Positions 32,596 through 40,270 of a stretch of 64,000 nucleotides of DNA are shown here, in pieces. Position 1 is the stretch's first letter. Each line of letters starts with the position of its first letter. Below the pieces are notes generated by a model. That model was not told where the DNA came from and ran no database searches. It saw only the letters and a list, made by a program, of their open reading frames with translations. The stretch is from a virus: IMG/VR virus record IMGVR_UViG_3300042884_001034, positions 1-64,000 of that record. One strand, written 5' to 3'. The position numbers were made by a program, and so were the translations under genes.

Positions 32596-32772
32596 ATGTA
32601 TAAATATCAAAACAATTCAGGAAACATTTTTACTAATTGGATAGGAGTGTTGACAGCAGATCTAGAAGAACTTGTAATAGGATGGAAAATAAATTATAAT
32701 ATTTCTATACCATCTAATTTTATAGTACATTTGATAGATAAAAAACTGAAGAGAAATGAGTCTGAGTACTAG
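32596..32772 (+). CDS. Hypothetical protein (58 aa)
   Basis: A short + strand frame (MYKYQNNSGNIFTNWIG, then LVIGWKINYNISIPSN) ending with a TAG stop and overlapping the next gene by 17 bases. Family not recognised. Confidence 0.4.
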   Translation: MYKYQNNSGNIFTNWIGVLTADLEELVIGWKINYNISIPSNFIVHLIDKKLKRNESEY

Positions 32773-32974
32773 TATTATCACTTCTATTAAAGACGAAGAA
32801 TTGGATATATTTAAGAAACAATATACAAATCTTGCTGACCTTAGAAAAGAAATAGATCGTCTTAAAAAGGAATACAAAAAGAATAAAGATGTTGTTTACA
32901 AAAATAATATCAATTTTTTTATAGATATGTATAATATAAGAGTGGGATATTTATATTATAAAAAAGTAAAGTGA
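32756..32974 (+). CDS. Coiled-coil hypothetical protein (72 aa)
   Basis: The centre (DLRKEIDRLKKEYKKNKDVV) is a highly charged helix likely to form a coiled coil. Not recognised. It is encoded before the DnaA-like HTH protein. Confidence 0.45.
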   Translation: MSLSTSIITSIKDEELDIFKKQYTNLADLRKEIDRLKKEYKKNKDVVYKNNINFFIDMYNIRVGYLYYKKVK

Positions 32975-32977
32975 TAT

Positions 32978-33349
32978 ATGACAGCAGTAGAATTATCAAA
33001 AGTGAAAGAGTACCAAAGAGACTTCTATAAAACTTTTAAAAGAAAATTAGAAATTGATTGGCAATTAATGAATGGTATAGATAAAAATTCTAAAATAGAG
33101 GTGATTGAAATTCCTGAAGAATCTTTAGAAGATATTTTTGAACATTGTATAAATAAACACAATGCTGATTTAGATGTAATTAGAAATAGAAGCTATAAAG
33201 TTCATAAAGTGAATAGATGTAAAGAAAGAAAAGCTTTAGTAGAATTTTGTACTATAGTTGTTAAAGAAAGGTATTCTGTTTCTAAAGCTTCTAAACTAAT
33301 AAACAGAGACAGGTCTTGTGTATATAATTTTTCACAAATAAAACCATAA
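32978..33349 (+). CDS. DnaA-C-terminal-like helix-turn-helix protein (123 aa)
   Basis: The C-terminal part, with KALVEFCTIVVKERYSVSKA followed by SKLINRDRSCVYNF, resembles the DNA-binding domain of DnaA (helix, basic loop and the D-x-S-[CT]-V signature helix). The N-terminal half is helical and has no ATPase motif. It may bind the phage origin or act as a regulator. Only the HTH likeness supports this. It abuts the next gene. Confidence 0.5.
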   Translation: MTAVELSKVKEYQRDFYKTFKRKLEIDWQLMNGIDKNSKIEVIEIPEESLEDIFEHCINKHNADLDVIRNRSYKVHKVNRCKERKALVEFCTIVVKERYSVSKASKLINRDRSCVYNFSQIKP

Positions 33350-33759
33350 TGAGATCAAATTGTAAAATGCCTGGTTGTAATAATCCAGTGTGGAGCGACA
33401 AACTCTGTATAAACCACAAACCAAGAAAAAAGTTATTAGTAACTAGAAGTTTAAATAAAGGAAAAATGAGTAGTACAAAAGACGAGGAATATGAAAAAAT
33501 GCGTACTTTTTTCAAAAGTATTTGGGATAAAAAACCCCATAAGTCAGAAATTAGTGGAGACTATATTGGGCCAGAACCTTTAAGTATATATTTTCACCAC
33601 ATACTACCAAAAGGAAAGCATCCAGAAGCTAAATTTGATGAAGATAATATAATACTTCTCACTTGGCAAGAACATGATCAAGTGGAGATGGATATATTTA
33701 GATTTCACGAAATTAACGAAAGAAGAAACACTTTAAAAGCCAAATATGAAGGAGCCTAA
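33349..33759 (+). CDS. HNH-like nuclease domain protein (136 aa)
   Basis: The start has a zinc-finger-like set of cysteines (CKMPGCNNPVWSDKLCINH). The second half, with YFHHILPKGKHPEAKF then DNIILLTWQEHDQVE, matches a compact HNH motif (HH, N and H) as found in small phage proteins beside PhoH. A structural zinc site plus catalytic histidines is likely, but activity is unproven. Overlaps the PhoH gene by 14 bases. Confidence 0.6.
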   Translation: MRSNCKMPGCNNPVWSDKLCINHKPRKKLLVTRSLNKGKMSSTKDEEYEKMRTFFKSIWDKKPHKSEISGDYIGPEPLSIYFHHILPKGKHPEAKFDEDNIILLTWQEHDQVEMDIFRFHEINERRNTLKAKYEGA

Positions 33760-34399
33760 CAGAGAACGCAAGAATGAAATTAAGTATGAAATACAACTTA
33801 ATGAAGAACAAAAAGAAGCTAAAAGACTTATCAGGGAAAATCAAATAGTAGTTATTACTGGAAGAGCTGGTTGTGGAAAGTCCTTAGTATGCGCACAAGT
33901 GGCTTTAGACTTTCTTTTTAAAAAGCAATGTGAGAAGGTGTTAGTTACTAGGGCCACTATAGAAGTGGGTAATTCATTAGGATTTCTTCCTGGAGGACTT
34001 TCAGAAAAATTTAACCCTTATTTAGAAGCGTTTATTGAAAATCTTAATAAATGTTATAATAGCCAAAAGATAGAAACACTAATATCAGAAAACAAAATAT
34101 TAGCCTATCCTATACAATTTATCCGTGGTAAAACTATTGATGATATATTAATTGTCGAAGAAGCGCAAAACCTTACTAAAGCTCAAATGTTAGCTATTTT
34201 AACAAGAATAGGTAAGACAGGAAAGATTGTTATTAATGGGGATCTTGAGCAAACAGATATTAGAGATGGGAGTATGAATGGTCTTTCTTACGTTATTGAA
34301 CTTTCTAAAAAAATAGAAGGAATACAATATATTAAACTAAAAGAAAATCATAGAAGTGATCTTGTAGGAAAGATTTTAGATTTTGAATATGGCAAATAA
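33746..34399 (+). CDS. phoH: PhoH-like ATPase (217 aa)
   Basis: Walker A at residues 39-46 is GRAGCGKS. The family signatures LGFLPGGLSEKFNPYLEAF, IRGKTIDDILIVEEAQNL (Walker B) and RIGKTGKIVINGDLEQTDI follow in order. PhoH proteins are phosphate-starvation-linked ATPases common in marine and gut phages, with an unclear role in RNA metabolism. The size fits a stand-alone PhoH domain. The gene overlaps both neighbours. Confidence 0.9.
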   Translation: MKEPNRERKNEIKYEIQLNEEQKEAKRLIRENQIVVITGRAGCGKSLVCAQVALDFLFKKQCEKVLVTRATIEVGNSLGFLPGGLSEKFNPYLEAFIENLNKCYNSQKIETLISENKILAYPIQFIRGKTIDDILIVEEAQNLTKAQMLAILTRIGKTGKIVINGDLEQTDIRDGSMNGLSYVIELSKKIEGIQYIKLKENHRSDLVGKILDFEYGK

Positions 34400-34784
34400 A
34401 CCATTAAGCAGAGAATTTTTATTAAACAGAGGATATTGTTGTGGCAATGGTTGCCTCAATTGTCCTTATAAACCAAAAACAAATATGAAAAATCAATTCT
34501 TTTACACCCGTAAAGAGCTTGTATCTGGAACACCAGAAAATCCTGAATTCAAAGAATTTAGAGATAGTTTTAATATTGAAAAAGTGGTGAGAACCATCAC
34601 TATGGAAGATGGGAGAATGTTAGTGCTACTTGATGATCTCCATGAGAGAGCTCAACAAGTACCTGATGTTGATCCAAAGACAAACAAAATGAGAGGTTAT
34701 AAAAGAGAGCGCAACACTTTCCAAAGTGAGATATACTTGGAGCCTGCTGATGCTGTTAAATTTTATAACCAAACAACCATCTAA
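34389..34784 (+). CDS. DUF5522-like cysteine protein fused to a second domain (131 aa)
   Basis: The N-terminal 35 residues (LNRGYCCGNGCLNCPYKP) contain four cysteines in a tight pattern that resembles the small DUF5522 family. From MKNQFFYTRKELVSG onward a second, unrelated beta-rich domain of about 100 residues follows in frame, so this looks like a fusion of two modules. The ATG at 34389 is preferred over 34383. It overlaps PhoH by 11 bases and ends at the glycosyltransferase start. Confidence 0.5.
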   Translation: MANKPLSREFLLNRGYCCGNGCLNCPYKPKTNMKNQFFYTRKELVSGTPENPEFKEFRDSFNIEKVVRTITMEDGRMLVLLDDLHERAQQVPDVDPKTNKMRGYKRERNTFQSEIYLEPADAVKFYNQTTI

Positions 34785-35461
34785 TGATCTCTGTTCTAAC
34801 CATAACATACCAAAGGCACCATCTACTTGAGGAAGCTATACAGTCTTTTCTTCGGAATTTTCAAGAAGGAGATGAAATGGTTGTAATTAATGACAGTCCT
34901 GATGTAAAATATATATACGACCATCCTAATGTAAAAATAATAAATACGGAATTTAGATTTCCTTCTATTTCTAAAAAACTGGAATGGGGATATAAACAAT
35001 GTCAAAATAATTATATTTATAGGTTAGATGATGATGATCTTTTAGGGCCCAATTCTCTAGGTATTGTAAAAAATGGAGTTAATATTGATGCTGATTATGA
35101 TATTTACAGAAGTGATAGCCACTATTTTTTTGTAAACAATAAGTTTGAAAAGTTATCTGATAACATAAATAATGGTAATGTCTACTCTAAGAAATATTTA
35201 GATGGAATAAAATTTCCAGATAAAAGTGGTGATGAGGATGTTGATATAACTTTCCATCATAATGCTAAAATATTTACATTAAAATTCCCCACTATGATTT
35301 ATAGATGGGGAATGAACACTTATCATATTTCTGGATGGGGAAAACAATCTTCTGACACAATTCTTAATAACACTGATAAGTTAATAAGAACCAAAGAGAG
35401 GGGAGAGATAATACTAAACCCTCATTTTAAAGAAGACTATTACAAACAGTTAATATCATAA
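34784..35461 (+). CDS. Family 2-type glycosyltransferase (225 aa)
   Basis: GT-A fold signs: ISVLTITYQRHHLLEEAIQS at the start, EMVVINDSPD, and YIYRLDDDDLLGPNSLGI, which has the DxD metal-binding motif. The later GDEDVDITFHH segment is an acceptor-side acidic pair. It transfers sugar from a nucleotide sugar to an unknown acceptor; candidates are phage DNA, host glycans or the phage's poly-threonine virion proteins. It is the last gene of the + arm, before the strand switch terminator. Confidence 0.82.
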   Translation: MISVLTITYQRHHLLEEAIQSFLRNFQEGDEMVVINDSPDVKYIYDHPNVKIINTEFRFPSISKKLEWGYKQCQNNYIYRLDDDDLLGPNSLGIVKNGVNIDADYDIYRSDSHYFFVNNKFEKLSDNINNGNVYSKKYLDGIKFPDKSGDEDVDITFHHNAKIFTLKFPTMIYRWGMNTYHISGWGKQSSDTILNNTDKLIRTKERGEIILNPHFKEDYYKQLIS

Positions 35462-35464
35462 AAT

Positions 35465-35496
35465 AAAAAAGCCTTTCAATTACGAAAGGCTTTTTT
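35465..35496. terminator. Bidirectional terminator at the strand switch
   Basis: AAAAAAGCCTTTC at 35465-35477 pairs with GAAAGGCTTTTTT at 35484-35496. Because A-runs and T-runs flank both sides it can stop transcription from both arms, which converge here. Confidence 0.85.
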
Positions 35497-35498
35497 CT

Positions 35499-35672
35499 TT
35501 ATTTTGAAAGACGTTTTTGCTTCATAGGAAGCATCGGGCTCTTAAGTCGCAACTTAGTATCTGCTTCCCTCATAAAATTAGCATCAGGCCTAGAGTTTTT
35601 CACTTTAGGAGCTTTTCTGGGTTTACCAGATTTTTTAGCTTTACCAGCAGTCATGTTTTTACTTGCAACCAT
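35499..35672 (-). CDS. Small basic protein (57 aa)
   Basis: The start is set at ATG (35670-35672, MVASKNMTAGKAKKSG); an upstream in-frame ATG overlaps the previous gene more. Rich in K, R and P (GKPRKAPKVKNSRPD, MKQKRLSK). It has no shared leader but is the last member of the basic island. Likely nucleic acid- or virion-binding by charge. Confidence 0.5.
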   Translation of the reverse strand: MVASKNMTAGKAKKSGKPRKAPKVKNSRPDANFMREADTKLRLKSPMLPMKQKRLSK

Positions 35673-36231
35673 ATGCACATTTTTTAACCTTTCCTCCCAT
35701 TTTATTTTTACCAATAACTTTATTAGCTCTTTTGTTAGTGTAAGACTTTGCTTGATTTATACTATCTCTTGTTGCAATTCTCTTTTCTCTTGCTGCAATT
35801 TCTTTCAGCGTGTTAGCATTTGATTGCTTAATAGTTGTACCAACTTGAGCTTTCTCTACTTTCATTCCTTTTTTAGCAATAACACCTCTACCTTTAAGAA
35901 TATCAGCTTTAGTTATTTTACCGTCTTTGTTAAGATCAGGGAATGAACCACCTTTTTTAGCTTTAACAGTTTTACCACCCATTTTTTGCTTTTTTAAAGG
36001 AAATCCATTAGCATCATAACCAGGTTTTCCTTTTTTAGACTGTCTATCTAAGTCTGAGCTAGATTGTTTAGCCCTTTTAAAAGCACTTTCAGAGTACTTA
36101 GGAGAGCTCATATTCCTTGCAGCTGCTTCATAATTATCCATCATCTCCTTTTTATAATAAGCTGAACTATCAGCCGTAGGTTTAACAGATTTACCAGCTT
36201 GAGCTTTTTTAATTTTTTTTACAGTTGCCAT
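35659..36231 (-). CDS. Basic leader protein with dockerin-type EF-hand (190 aa)
   Basis: Starts MATVKKIKKAQAGKSV, the shared island leader. Shared GG motifs occur as KMGGKTVK and near the end as KMGGKVKK. Between them (residues 99-110, DNA 35902-35937) is DLNKDGKITKAD, a perfect calcium loop of the dockerin type (DxNxDGxIxxxD). Otherwise it is K/S-rich and probably disordered. A calcium-bound virion or DNA-packing protein is a plausible idea. It shares 14 bases with the next small gene. Confidence 0.6.
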   Translation of the reverse strand: MATVKKIKKAQAGKSVKPTADSSAYYKKEMMDNYEAAARNMSSPKYSESAFKRAKQSSSDLDRQSKKGKPGYDANGFPLKKQKMGGKTVKAKKGGSFPDLNKDGKITKADILKGRGVIAKKGMKVEKAQVGTTIKQSNANTLKEIAAREKRIATRDSINQAKSYTNKRANKVIGKNKMGGKVKKCAYGCK

Positions 36232-36575
36232 TATTTTTTCTTTTTTATAGATTTAACAATTTTTTTAGAAGAAGACTTAACAGCTAATTTTTTCTTAACT
36301 ATTTTACCACCATTTTTTTGTTCTGGAAGGTTATTTTGTCTATCGTATTTAGCTTCTTTTTTAGCCTCTCTAGCTTCTCTACGTTCATCTCTTTTCACCT
36401 CTCTTTCAGCACGTCTAATTTCTCTGTTTCCTATCCTTTCATCTTTCCGCATTAAACGCTCATTTTCTCTTTCATCTCTATCTCTACTTCTAGTGACAGC
36501 ACATTTTCCACTAGTGGTAGATCCCCATTGGGCTTTTTTAAGAGTTTTTACTGTGCTTTTTTTAATAGTTGCCAT
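36231..36575 (-). CDS. Highly charged basic leader protein (114 aa)
   Basis: Starts MATIKKSTVKTLKKAQWG, the island leader with a small insert. The middle is almost all R, E, K and D (DRDERENERLMRKDERIGNR), forming a long charged helix, followed by the shared KNGGKIVKKK motif and a lysine tail. It should bind nucleic acid or a charged partner. Function unknown. Confidence 0.6.
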   Translation of the reverse strand: MATIKKSTVKTLKKAQWGSTTSGKCAVTRSRDRDERENERLMRKDERIGNREIRRAEREVKRDERREAREAKKEAKYDRQNNLPEQKNGGKIVKKKLAVKSSSKKIVKSIKKKK

Positions 36576-36613
36576 AGTTATTTTATTTAAGAATTACCGA
36601 ATTTGGCAGGGTT

Positions 36614-37066
36614 TTACTTCCCTTTTTGGCTTTTAATTTTTTTCTCTTGTTTCAGCATTGCCGCTGTAGGTTTTTTACCAGATCCTTTAGCAGCTCTAAT
36701 ATTGTCCCATAATCCTCTTTTAGAATATGAGCCGTCAGCACGTTTGATCATTCCACCTTTCTTCATTTTCAAAGATTCTAAAGTTGAAGGAACTTCTTTT
36801 TTTAATATCTTTTTAGAGGATTCACTTTTTACTATGTTTCCAGATATTTTATCTCCTTCGCCTGTTTGCGTTTTCACTGTGTAACTAGGTTTACCTTTTG
36901 AGTACCCTGTAGTATCAACAGAAGTTCTTGTATATTTGTAAGGCTTTGTAATACCTCCAACAGTTGTTCTTTCTTTTTCTGTTTTAAATACACCAAGTCC
37001 TGGTCTAGAACCTTTAATTATTTCTTTACCTTCTTGAGCTTTCTTAATTTTTTTTATTGTTGGCAT
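36614..37066 (-). CDS. Basic leader protein with conserved C-terminal module (150 aa)
   Basis: The real start is ATG at 37064-37066 (MPTIKKIKKAQEGKEI); an earlier in-frame ATG would give a hydrophobic extension overlapping the previous gene. The shared GG motif is MKKGGMIKRADGSYSK, followed by RGLWDNIRAAKGSGKKPTAA, a module I recognise in small proteins of many phages. The middle is T/K-rich and probably disordered. Confidence 0.62.
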   Translation of the reverse strand: MPTIKKIKKAQEGKEIIKGSRPGLGVFKTEKERTTVGGITKPYKYTRTSVDTTGYSKGKPSYTVKTQTGEGDKISGNIVKSESSKKILKKEVPSTLESLKMKKGGMIKRADGSYSKRGLWDNIRAAKGSGKKPTAAMLKQEKKIKSQKGK

Positions 37067-37067
37067 G

Positions 37068-37439
37068 TTAACATTTCCATTTACGAAGTGACTTATTAAT
37101 CCTACTATTAGGATCATTAGCTGTTTTAGCAGATGTTAATTTCTTTTTCATCCCTGACATTCTTGAACAGAATGATTTTTTTCTAGGACCACCTTCAGGT
37201 TGTGGAGCTTTTAATCCTGGTTTTCCTGGATTAGCTCTATTATAAGAAGCTCTACCTTTAGCATTTAATCCTCCAGATTCAGATTTACCTTCTTTTCTTT
37301 GCCAGGCTGGTGTTTTACCACCATTTTTAAGTGTAGAGCCTTTAAATTCTCCTTTCTTTTTAACAAGAGGCCCATTAGGAACAGGGGTGACACCTCTCAT
37401 CCTAGGAGCATCTTTAAGAAGTTTTTTTATTGTAGCCAT
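37068..37439 (-). CDS. Conserved DUF6321-like basic protein (123 aa)
   Basis: Begins MATIKKLLKDAPRMRG (leader variant), has the shared LKNGGK motif, then AWQRKEGKSESGGLNAKGRA and a C-terminal FCSRMSGMKKKLTSAKTAND block ending in RKWKC. The C-terminal block is strongly conserved in many aquatic phages and, from memory, corresponds to DUF6321. Its function is unknown; the strong conservation and charge suggest a virion or genome-binding role. Confidence 0.7.
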   Translation of the reverse strand: MATIKKLLKDAPRMRGVTPVPNGPLVKKKGEFKGSTLKNGGKTPAWQRKEGKSESGGLNAKGRASYNRANPGKPGLKAPQPEGGPRKKSFCSRMSGMKKKLTSAKTANDPNSRINKSLRKWKC

Positions 37440-37626
37440 CTCTTTTAAATGTTATATTCTGTTTCACTATAATATCACGGTGTGTAAATTGCCAAAGTTC
37501 TCCTGTAGAGTTTATAATTACAGTGTATATAGTGTCTGTTTCATGACCATAGTCTGTAATAATCCAAATGACACCATCACCTTTAGAGGTGGACACTTCC
37601 ACTCTGTTTTTGGGTTCAAATATCAT
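37414..37626 (-). CDS. Small beta-barrel-like protein (70 aa)
   Basis: Alternating strands: NRVEVSTSKGDGVIWIITDY, TIYTVIINSTGELWQFT, then a basic tail. The shape is like SH3/KOW-type domains. It overlaps the DUF6321-like gene by 26 bases and abuts the 116-aa basic protein. It lacks the leader and GG motifs of its neighbours. Confidence 0.5.
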   Translation of the reverse strand: MIFEPKNRVEVSTSKGDGVIWIITDYGHETDTIYTVIINSTGELWQFTHRDIIVKQNITFKRDGYNKKTS

Positions 37627-37977
37627 TTATTTAGCTTTGCGTTTTGCAGCAATTTTTTTAAAAGTTTTTGCAAGAGCTTTAGCTTTTCCTGTACATCCTG
37701 GTTTAGATATAGGAGTGCATTTTCCCTCTGTACCCCTACGTTTAATAGAAGCAGCTACATCACCTATCCAGTTTTTTTTTACTTTACCACCTTTTTTCAT
37801 TGTTGTAGCACCTAATTGTTTGTCCTTTGTAAGAGGCACTTTAGGAGCTTTTTTATCAGCTAATGTACGTTCTTGCACCTTTGTCCAAGCACCTTTAGGA
37901 TCTATAGGTCCTACACGTTTTGCTGGTTTTGCTACACCTCCAGCTTGGTATTTAACAATTTTTTTAACATTGGGCAT
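37627..37977 (-). CDS. Basic leader protein with conserved cysteine module (116 aa)
   Basis: Starts MPNVKKIVKYQAGGVAKP and carries the shared MKKGGKVKKN motif. The C-terminal part (IKRRGTEGKCTPISKPGCTG, then KALAKTFKKIAAKRK) is a block I know from many phage proteins of unknown function, with two cysteines that may coordinate a metal or form a disulfide. Strongly basic. Confidence 0.62.
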   Translation of the reverse strand: MPNVKKIVKYQAGGVAKPAKRVGPIDPKGAWTKVQERTLADKKAPKVPLTKDKQLGATTMKKGGKVKKNWIGDVAASIKRRGTEGKCTPISKPGCTGKAKALAKTFKKIAAKRKAK

Positions 37978-37988
37978 TTTAATAAATT

Positions 37989-38264
37989 TTATAATTCTTT
38001 AGAAGATTCTGGAATCTCTACTACAATTCCTTCTTTCACTGAATTTGCTAATAAATTCTCAACAATATCAGCTGCTTTATTTGCTAAAAGAATTGTTTGA
38101 GCTTCTGGTGTAGAAATAATTGCTCTCAATGAATTTAATAAAAATCCAAATTCTCCTCCAGATAAAGAAAACTGTGTGTCCTGAGACCAAGTGTATTTCT
38201 TGTTAGGATTGAATGTTGGAGTTTCTTGATTAGGTTCCTGAGGAACAACTTTTAAATCTGACAT
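37989..38264 (-). CDS. Conserved phage protein (91 aa)
   Basis: The core KYTWSQDTQFSLSGGEFGFL followed by LLNSLRAIISTPEAQTILLA resembles a common small phage family of unknown function, with a beta start and two helices. It is the first gene after a good promoter (38288-38318), which likely drives the basic island. Confidence 0.6.
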   Translation of the reverse strand: MSDLKVVPQEPNQETPTFNPNKKYTWSQDTQFSLSGGEFGFLLNSLRAIISTPEAQTILLANKAADIVENLLANSVKEGIVVEIPESSKEL

Positions 38265-38287
38265 ATATTTAATTTTTGGTTTATAAA

Positions 38288-38318
38288 CAAAGATATACTA
38301 ATTTAATGTAATTTCAAA
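38288..38318 (-). promoter_or_regulatory. Promoter for the basic-protein island
   Basis: On the - strand, TTTG (CAAA at 38315-38318), a 19-base spacer, and TATCTTTG (CAAAGATA at 38288-38295), an exact Bacteroidota consensus. It overlaps the end of the 94-aa gene upstream and points into 37989-35499. Confidence 0.75.
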
Positions 38319-38582
38319 AACTATTGTAGCACTAGATTTTATACTCTTGCTTATATTAAGTTTTATTTGAAATATATTATGTAGTTTTAGTATTTCCTCT
38401 AGAAGAAGTTCATTATATTTAGGAAGTGATGGGGCCAATCTAAAATGATATGAATATGGATTTTTTGTTATTTCTAATGTAGAAAGTTCATCCACAGAAT
38501 CTATCACTCCTATCAAATGCTGAAAATAAGCAAGCTCATTGTCTTGCATCACTTCAGGAAAAAACTTCTTATTTAATTGCAT
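38298..38582 (-). CDS. Hypothetical protein (94 aa)
   Basis: Not recognised. A helical start (QLNKKFFPEVMQDNELAYFQ), then beta-like SYHFRLAPSLPKYNELLLEE and a C-terminal strand region. It abuts the Dps-like gene and ends over the promoter of the next unit. Confidence 0.5.
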   Translation of the reverse strand: MQLNKKFFPEVMQDNELAYFQHLIGVIDSVDELSTLEITKNPYSYHFRLAPSLPKYNELLLEEILKLHNIFQIKLNISKSIKSSATIVFEITLN

Positions 38583-39004
38583 TAACTAAGTGTTAATAAA
38601 TATTTAGTTTTTGCTGCTTCTCCGCTTAAAGATTGAGCAATATTTTCAATATCAGGCATGTTATTAGCTGATGCATAGTTTTCAAGTTGTTTAGCAAAAC
38701 TAATCAAATCACTAACCACTTGCTCTGAAACACCTACACCATAGTCTTTAAATGGAGCACATGTTCCTATCTTAGCTCTAGTGCCTGTATATCCCATAAT
38801 CTTTTCTACAATCTCATCTTTAAAATCAAACACTTTATCATAAAGACCGCCAAGAGCTTGATGTTCTGCATAACTTCTTGTGGCCCAATGTAAATTGTGT
38901 AATTGAAGCTCAAAATATGTAAGCTTTGTAGCTACAACATCTGGGGAAAGTTCTCCCCCAGTTGATTTTATCATGTCTTCAGGAAATAATGATTTTAATG
39001 CCAT
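38582..39004 (-). CDS. Dps/ferritin-like protein (140 aa)
   Basis: The helix FELQLHNLHWATRSYAEHQA followed by LGGLYDKVFDFKDEIVEKIM has the spacing of the first two helices of Dps-type ferritin-like proteins (LHWxTxSYAEHxAxGxLYD); the DUF5856 group is similar. Dps proteins bind DNA or iron, so it may help pack or protect DNA, or be a virion component. The first H and the D/E residues that could bind metal are present. It lies in the structural arm. Confidence 0.65.
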   Translation of the reverse strand: MALKSLFPEDMIKSTGGELSPDVVATKLTYFELQLHNLHWATRSYAEHQALGGLYDKVFDFKDEIVEKIMGYTGTRAKIGTCAPFKDYGVGVSEQVVSDLISFAKQLENYASANNMPDIENIAQSLSGEAAKTKYLLTLS

Positions 39005-39014
39005 TTATCTAATT

Positions 39015-39218
39015 TTATAAAGGTGCTGTAGTGGTGGTAGTTGTTGTTGGTGCAACTGTTGTAGTAGTGGTAGTTGTTGGATTGCAACATTCATACGCAG
39101 GAATTTCATGCCATTTACCCACTTTAGGAGCTTTTCTTCTTAAAATTAAGCTACCAGCAACGACTCTTCCGCTTCCATCAAAGCGAACAAAGGCTTTTAA
39201 GTCTTTCTTATTACTCAT
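39015..39218 (-). CDS. Poly-threonine-tailed protein (67 aa)
   Basis: A small folded head (KAFVRFDGSGRVVAGSLILR, then GKWHEIPAYECCN) followed by two blocks of seven threonines separated by VAP, ending TAPL. The threonines use several codons (ACT, ACC, ACA), so the tract is maintained by selection and not by a simple DNA repeat alone. Mucin-like threonine runs are typical acceptor sites of O-glycosylation. It lies directly downstream of a glycosyltransferase gene. Confidence 0.7.
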   Translation of the reverse strand: MSNKKDLKAFVRFDGSGRVVAGSLILRRKAPKVGKWHEIPAYECCNPTTTTTTTVAPTTTTTTTAPL

Positions 39219-39230
39219 AATAATCGTTTT

Positions 39231-40247
39231 TTAATAATTAATATTATATTTTTGTTTAATATCGAACAATTTTGTTAAATAATAATGAGTACAAAATTTC
39301 TTACTTTCTTCACTATTAAGTATTTCTTGTAAATAAGGATCTTTTAAAGGATCCGTTCCTGTATGATATTTTCCTTTATAAAAAGCAGGATAACCATTTC
39401 CTCTGTCACTCACTATTCCTGCATTATGAAGAATACCCACTCTATCTAATTTTTGAATTGGATCTGTAGCCCATGCAAAATCCATTTCTGCAATCACCTT
39501 GGTTTCTAATTTATTATACCAAAGATTATATAACACACTCCACATATCTGCACACCAGCTTTGAAATCCTTTAGATTCGCTCTCAAAAAACTGTTTGTTT
39601 ACATTTTGTAAATGAAGTCTTATTGATATACAATCTGACAAGACTTTTTCCCAGAATTTACCATCTATATTCTTTAGAAAATATTGAGCTCCTCCAGAAT
39701 GAGAATTATTTTCTTCTGCTATTTGTCTATTAATACCTGCTAAAACCGTAGTTTCTTGTAAAATGTCCTTCTTTTTATATTCTTCTAATTTATCTGGAAG
39801 AACATCTTTTGTCTTACTATCAAAATATGAAGCATTTATGTAGCTATTTGTATTAGATAGATAACAAATATCACCCTCTTTGTAAGCATCTATATTAAAA
39901 TTCTCTGTAAAAATAACATCACTATCACAATAAAATATTGCTTTTTCTTTTAACTCTGGATGTTCGTTAAAGTGTCTCATTAAGCAATAGGGCCTAATTA
40001 TAGGAATATAAATTCTAATAAGACTATTTATATTATGTAGATCGTCATAAAAAGCGAACTCAGATTCTGGGTAAAGATCAATCACCTTCTGCCAATTTGT
40101 ATTTTTAGATCTATTTTTAGGATTAAAAATAAGCACCGTGGCTTTATCTGAATGTCCTATATTTCTAAGACTTTCCAACCATAAATGTACTTGCCAAACA
40201 AAATAATTATCACTAGGTTGCACACAGATAAATCTGAGATCCTTCAT
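39231..40247 (-). CDS. Glycosyltransferase flanked by poly-threonine genes (338 aa)
   Basis: GT-A-type features: the start LRFICVQPSDNYFVWQVHLW, KAIFYCDSDVIF with the DxD motif, HSGGAQYFLKNIDGKFWEKV with a GGAQ acceptor-side motif, and a late LHNAGI. The overall pattern is that of GT8- or peptidyl-glycosyltransferase-like enzymes acting on protein acceptors. It sits between two genes whose products end in threonine runs, both on the same strand and probably on the same transcript, so those proteins are its prime candidate acceptors (inference). Confidence 0.75.
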   Translation of the reverse strand: MKDLRFICVQPSDNYFVWQVHLWLESLRNIGHSDKATVLIFNPKNRSKNTNWQKVIDLYPESEFAFYDDLHNINSLIRIYIPIIRPYCLMRHFNEHPELKEKAIFYCDSDVIFTENFNIDAYKEGDICYLSNTNSYINASYFDSKTKDVLPDKLEEYKKKDILQETTVLAGINRQIAEENNSHSGGAQYFLKNIDGKFWEKVLSDCISIRLHLQNVNKQFFESESKGFQSWCADMWSVLYNLWYNKLETKVIAEMDFAWATDPIQKLDRVGILHNAGIVSDRGNGYPAFYKGKYHTGTDPLKDPYLQEILNSEESKKFCTHYYLTKLFDIKQKYNINY

Positions 40248-40270
40248 ATATGTAGTTATTGGTTTTTTTA

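Noticed and set aside
36199-38100. Long + strand frames over the basic-protein island
   Set aside because: They are rich in F, S and L, the reverse complement of lysine-rich - strand genes, and lack any start context.
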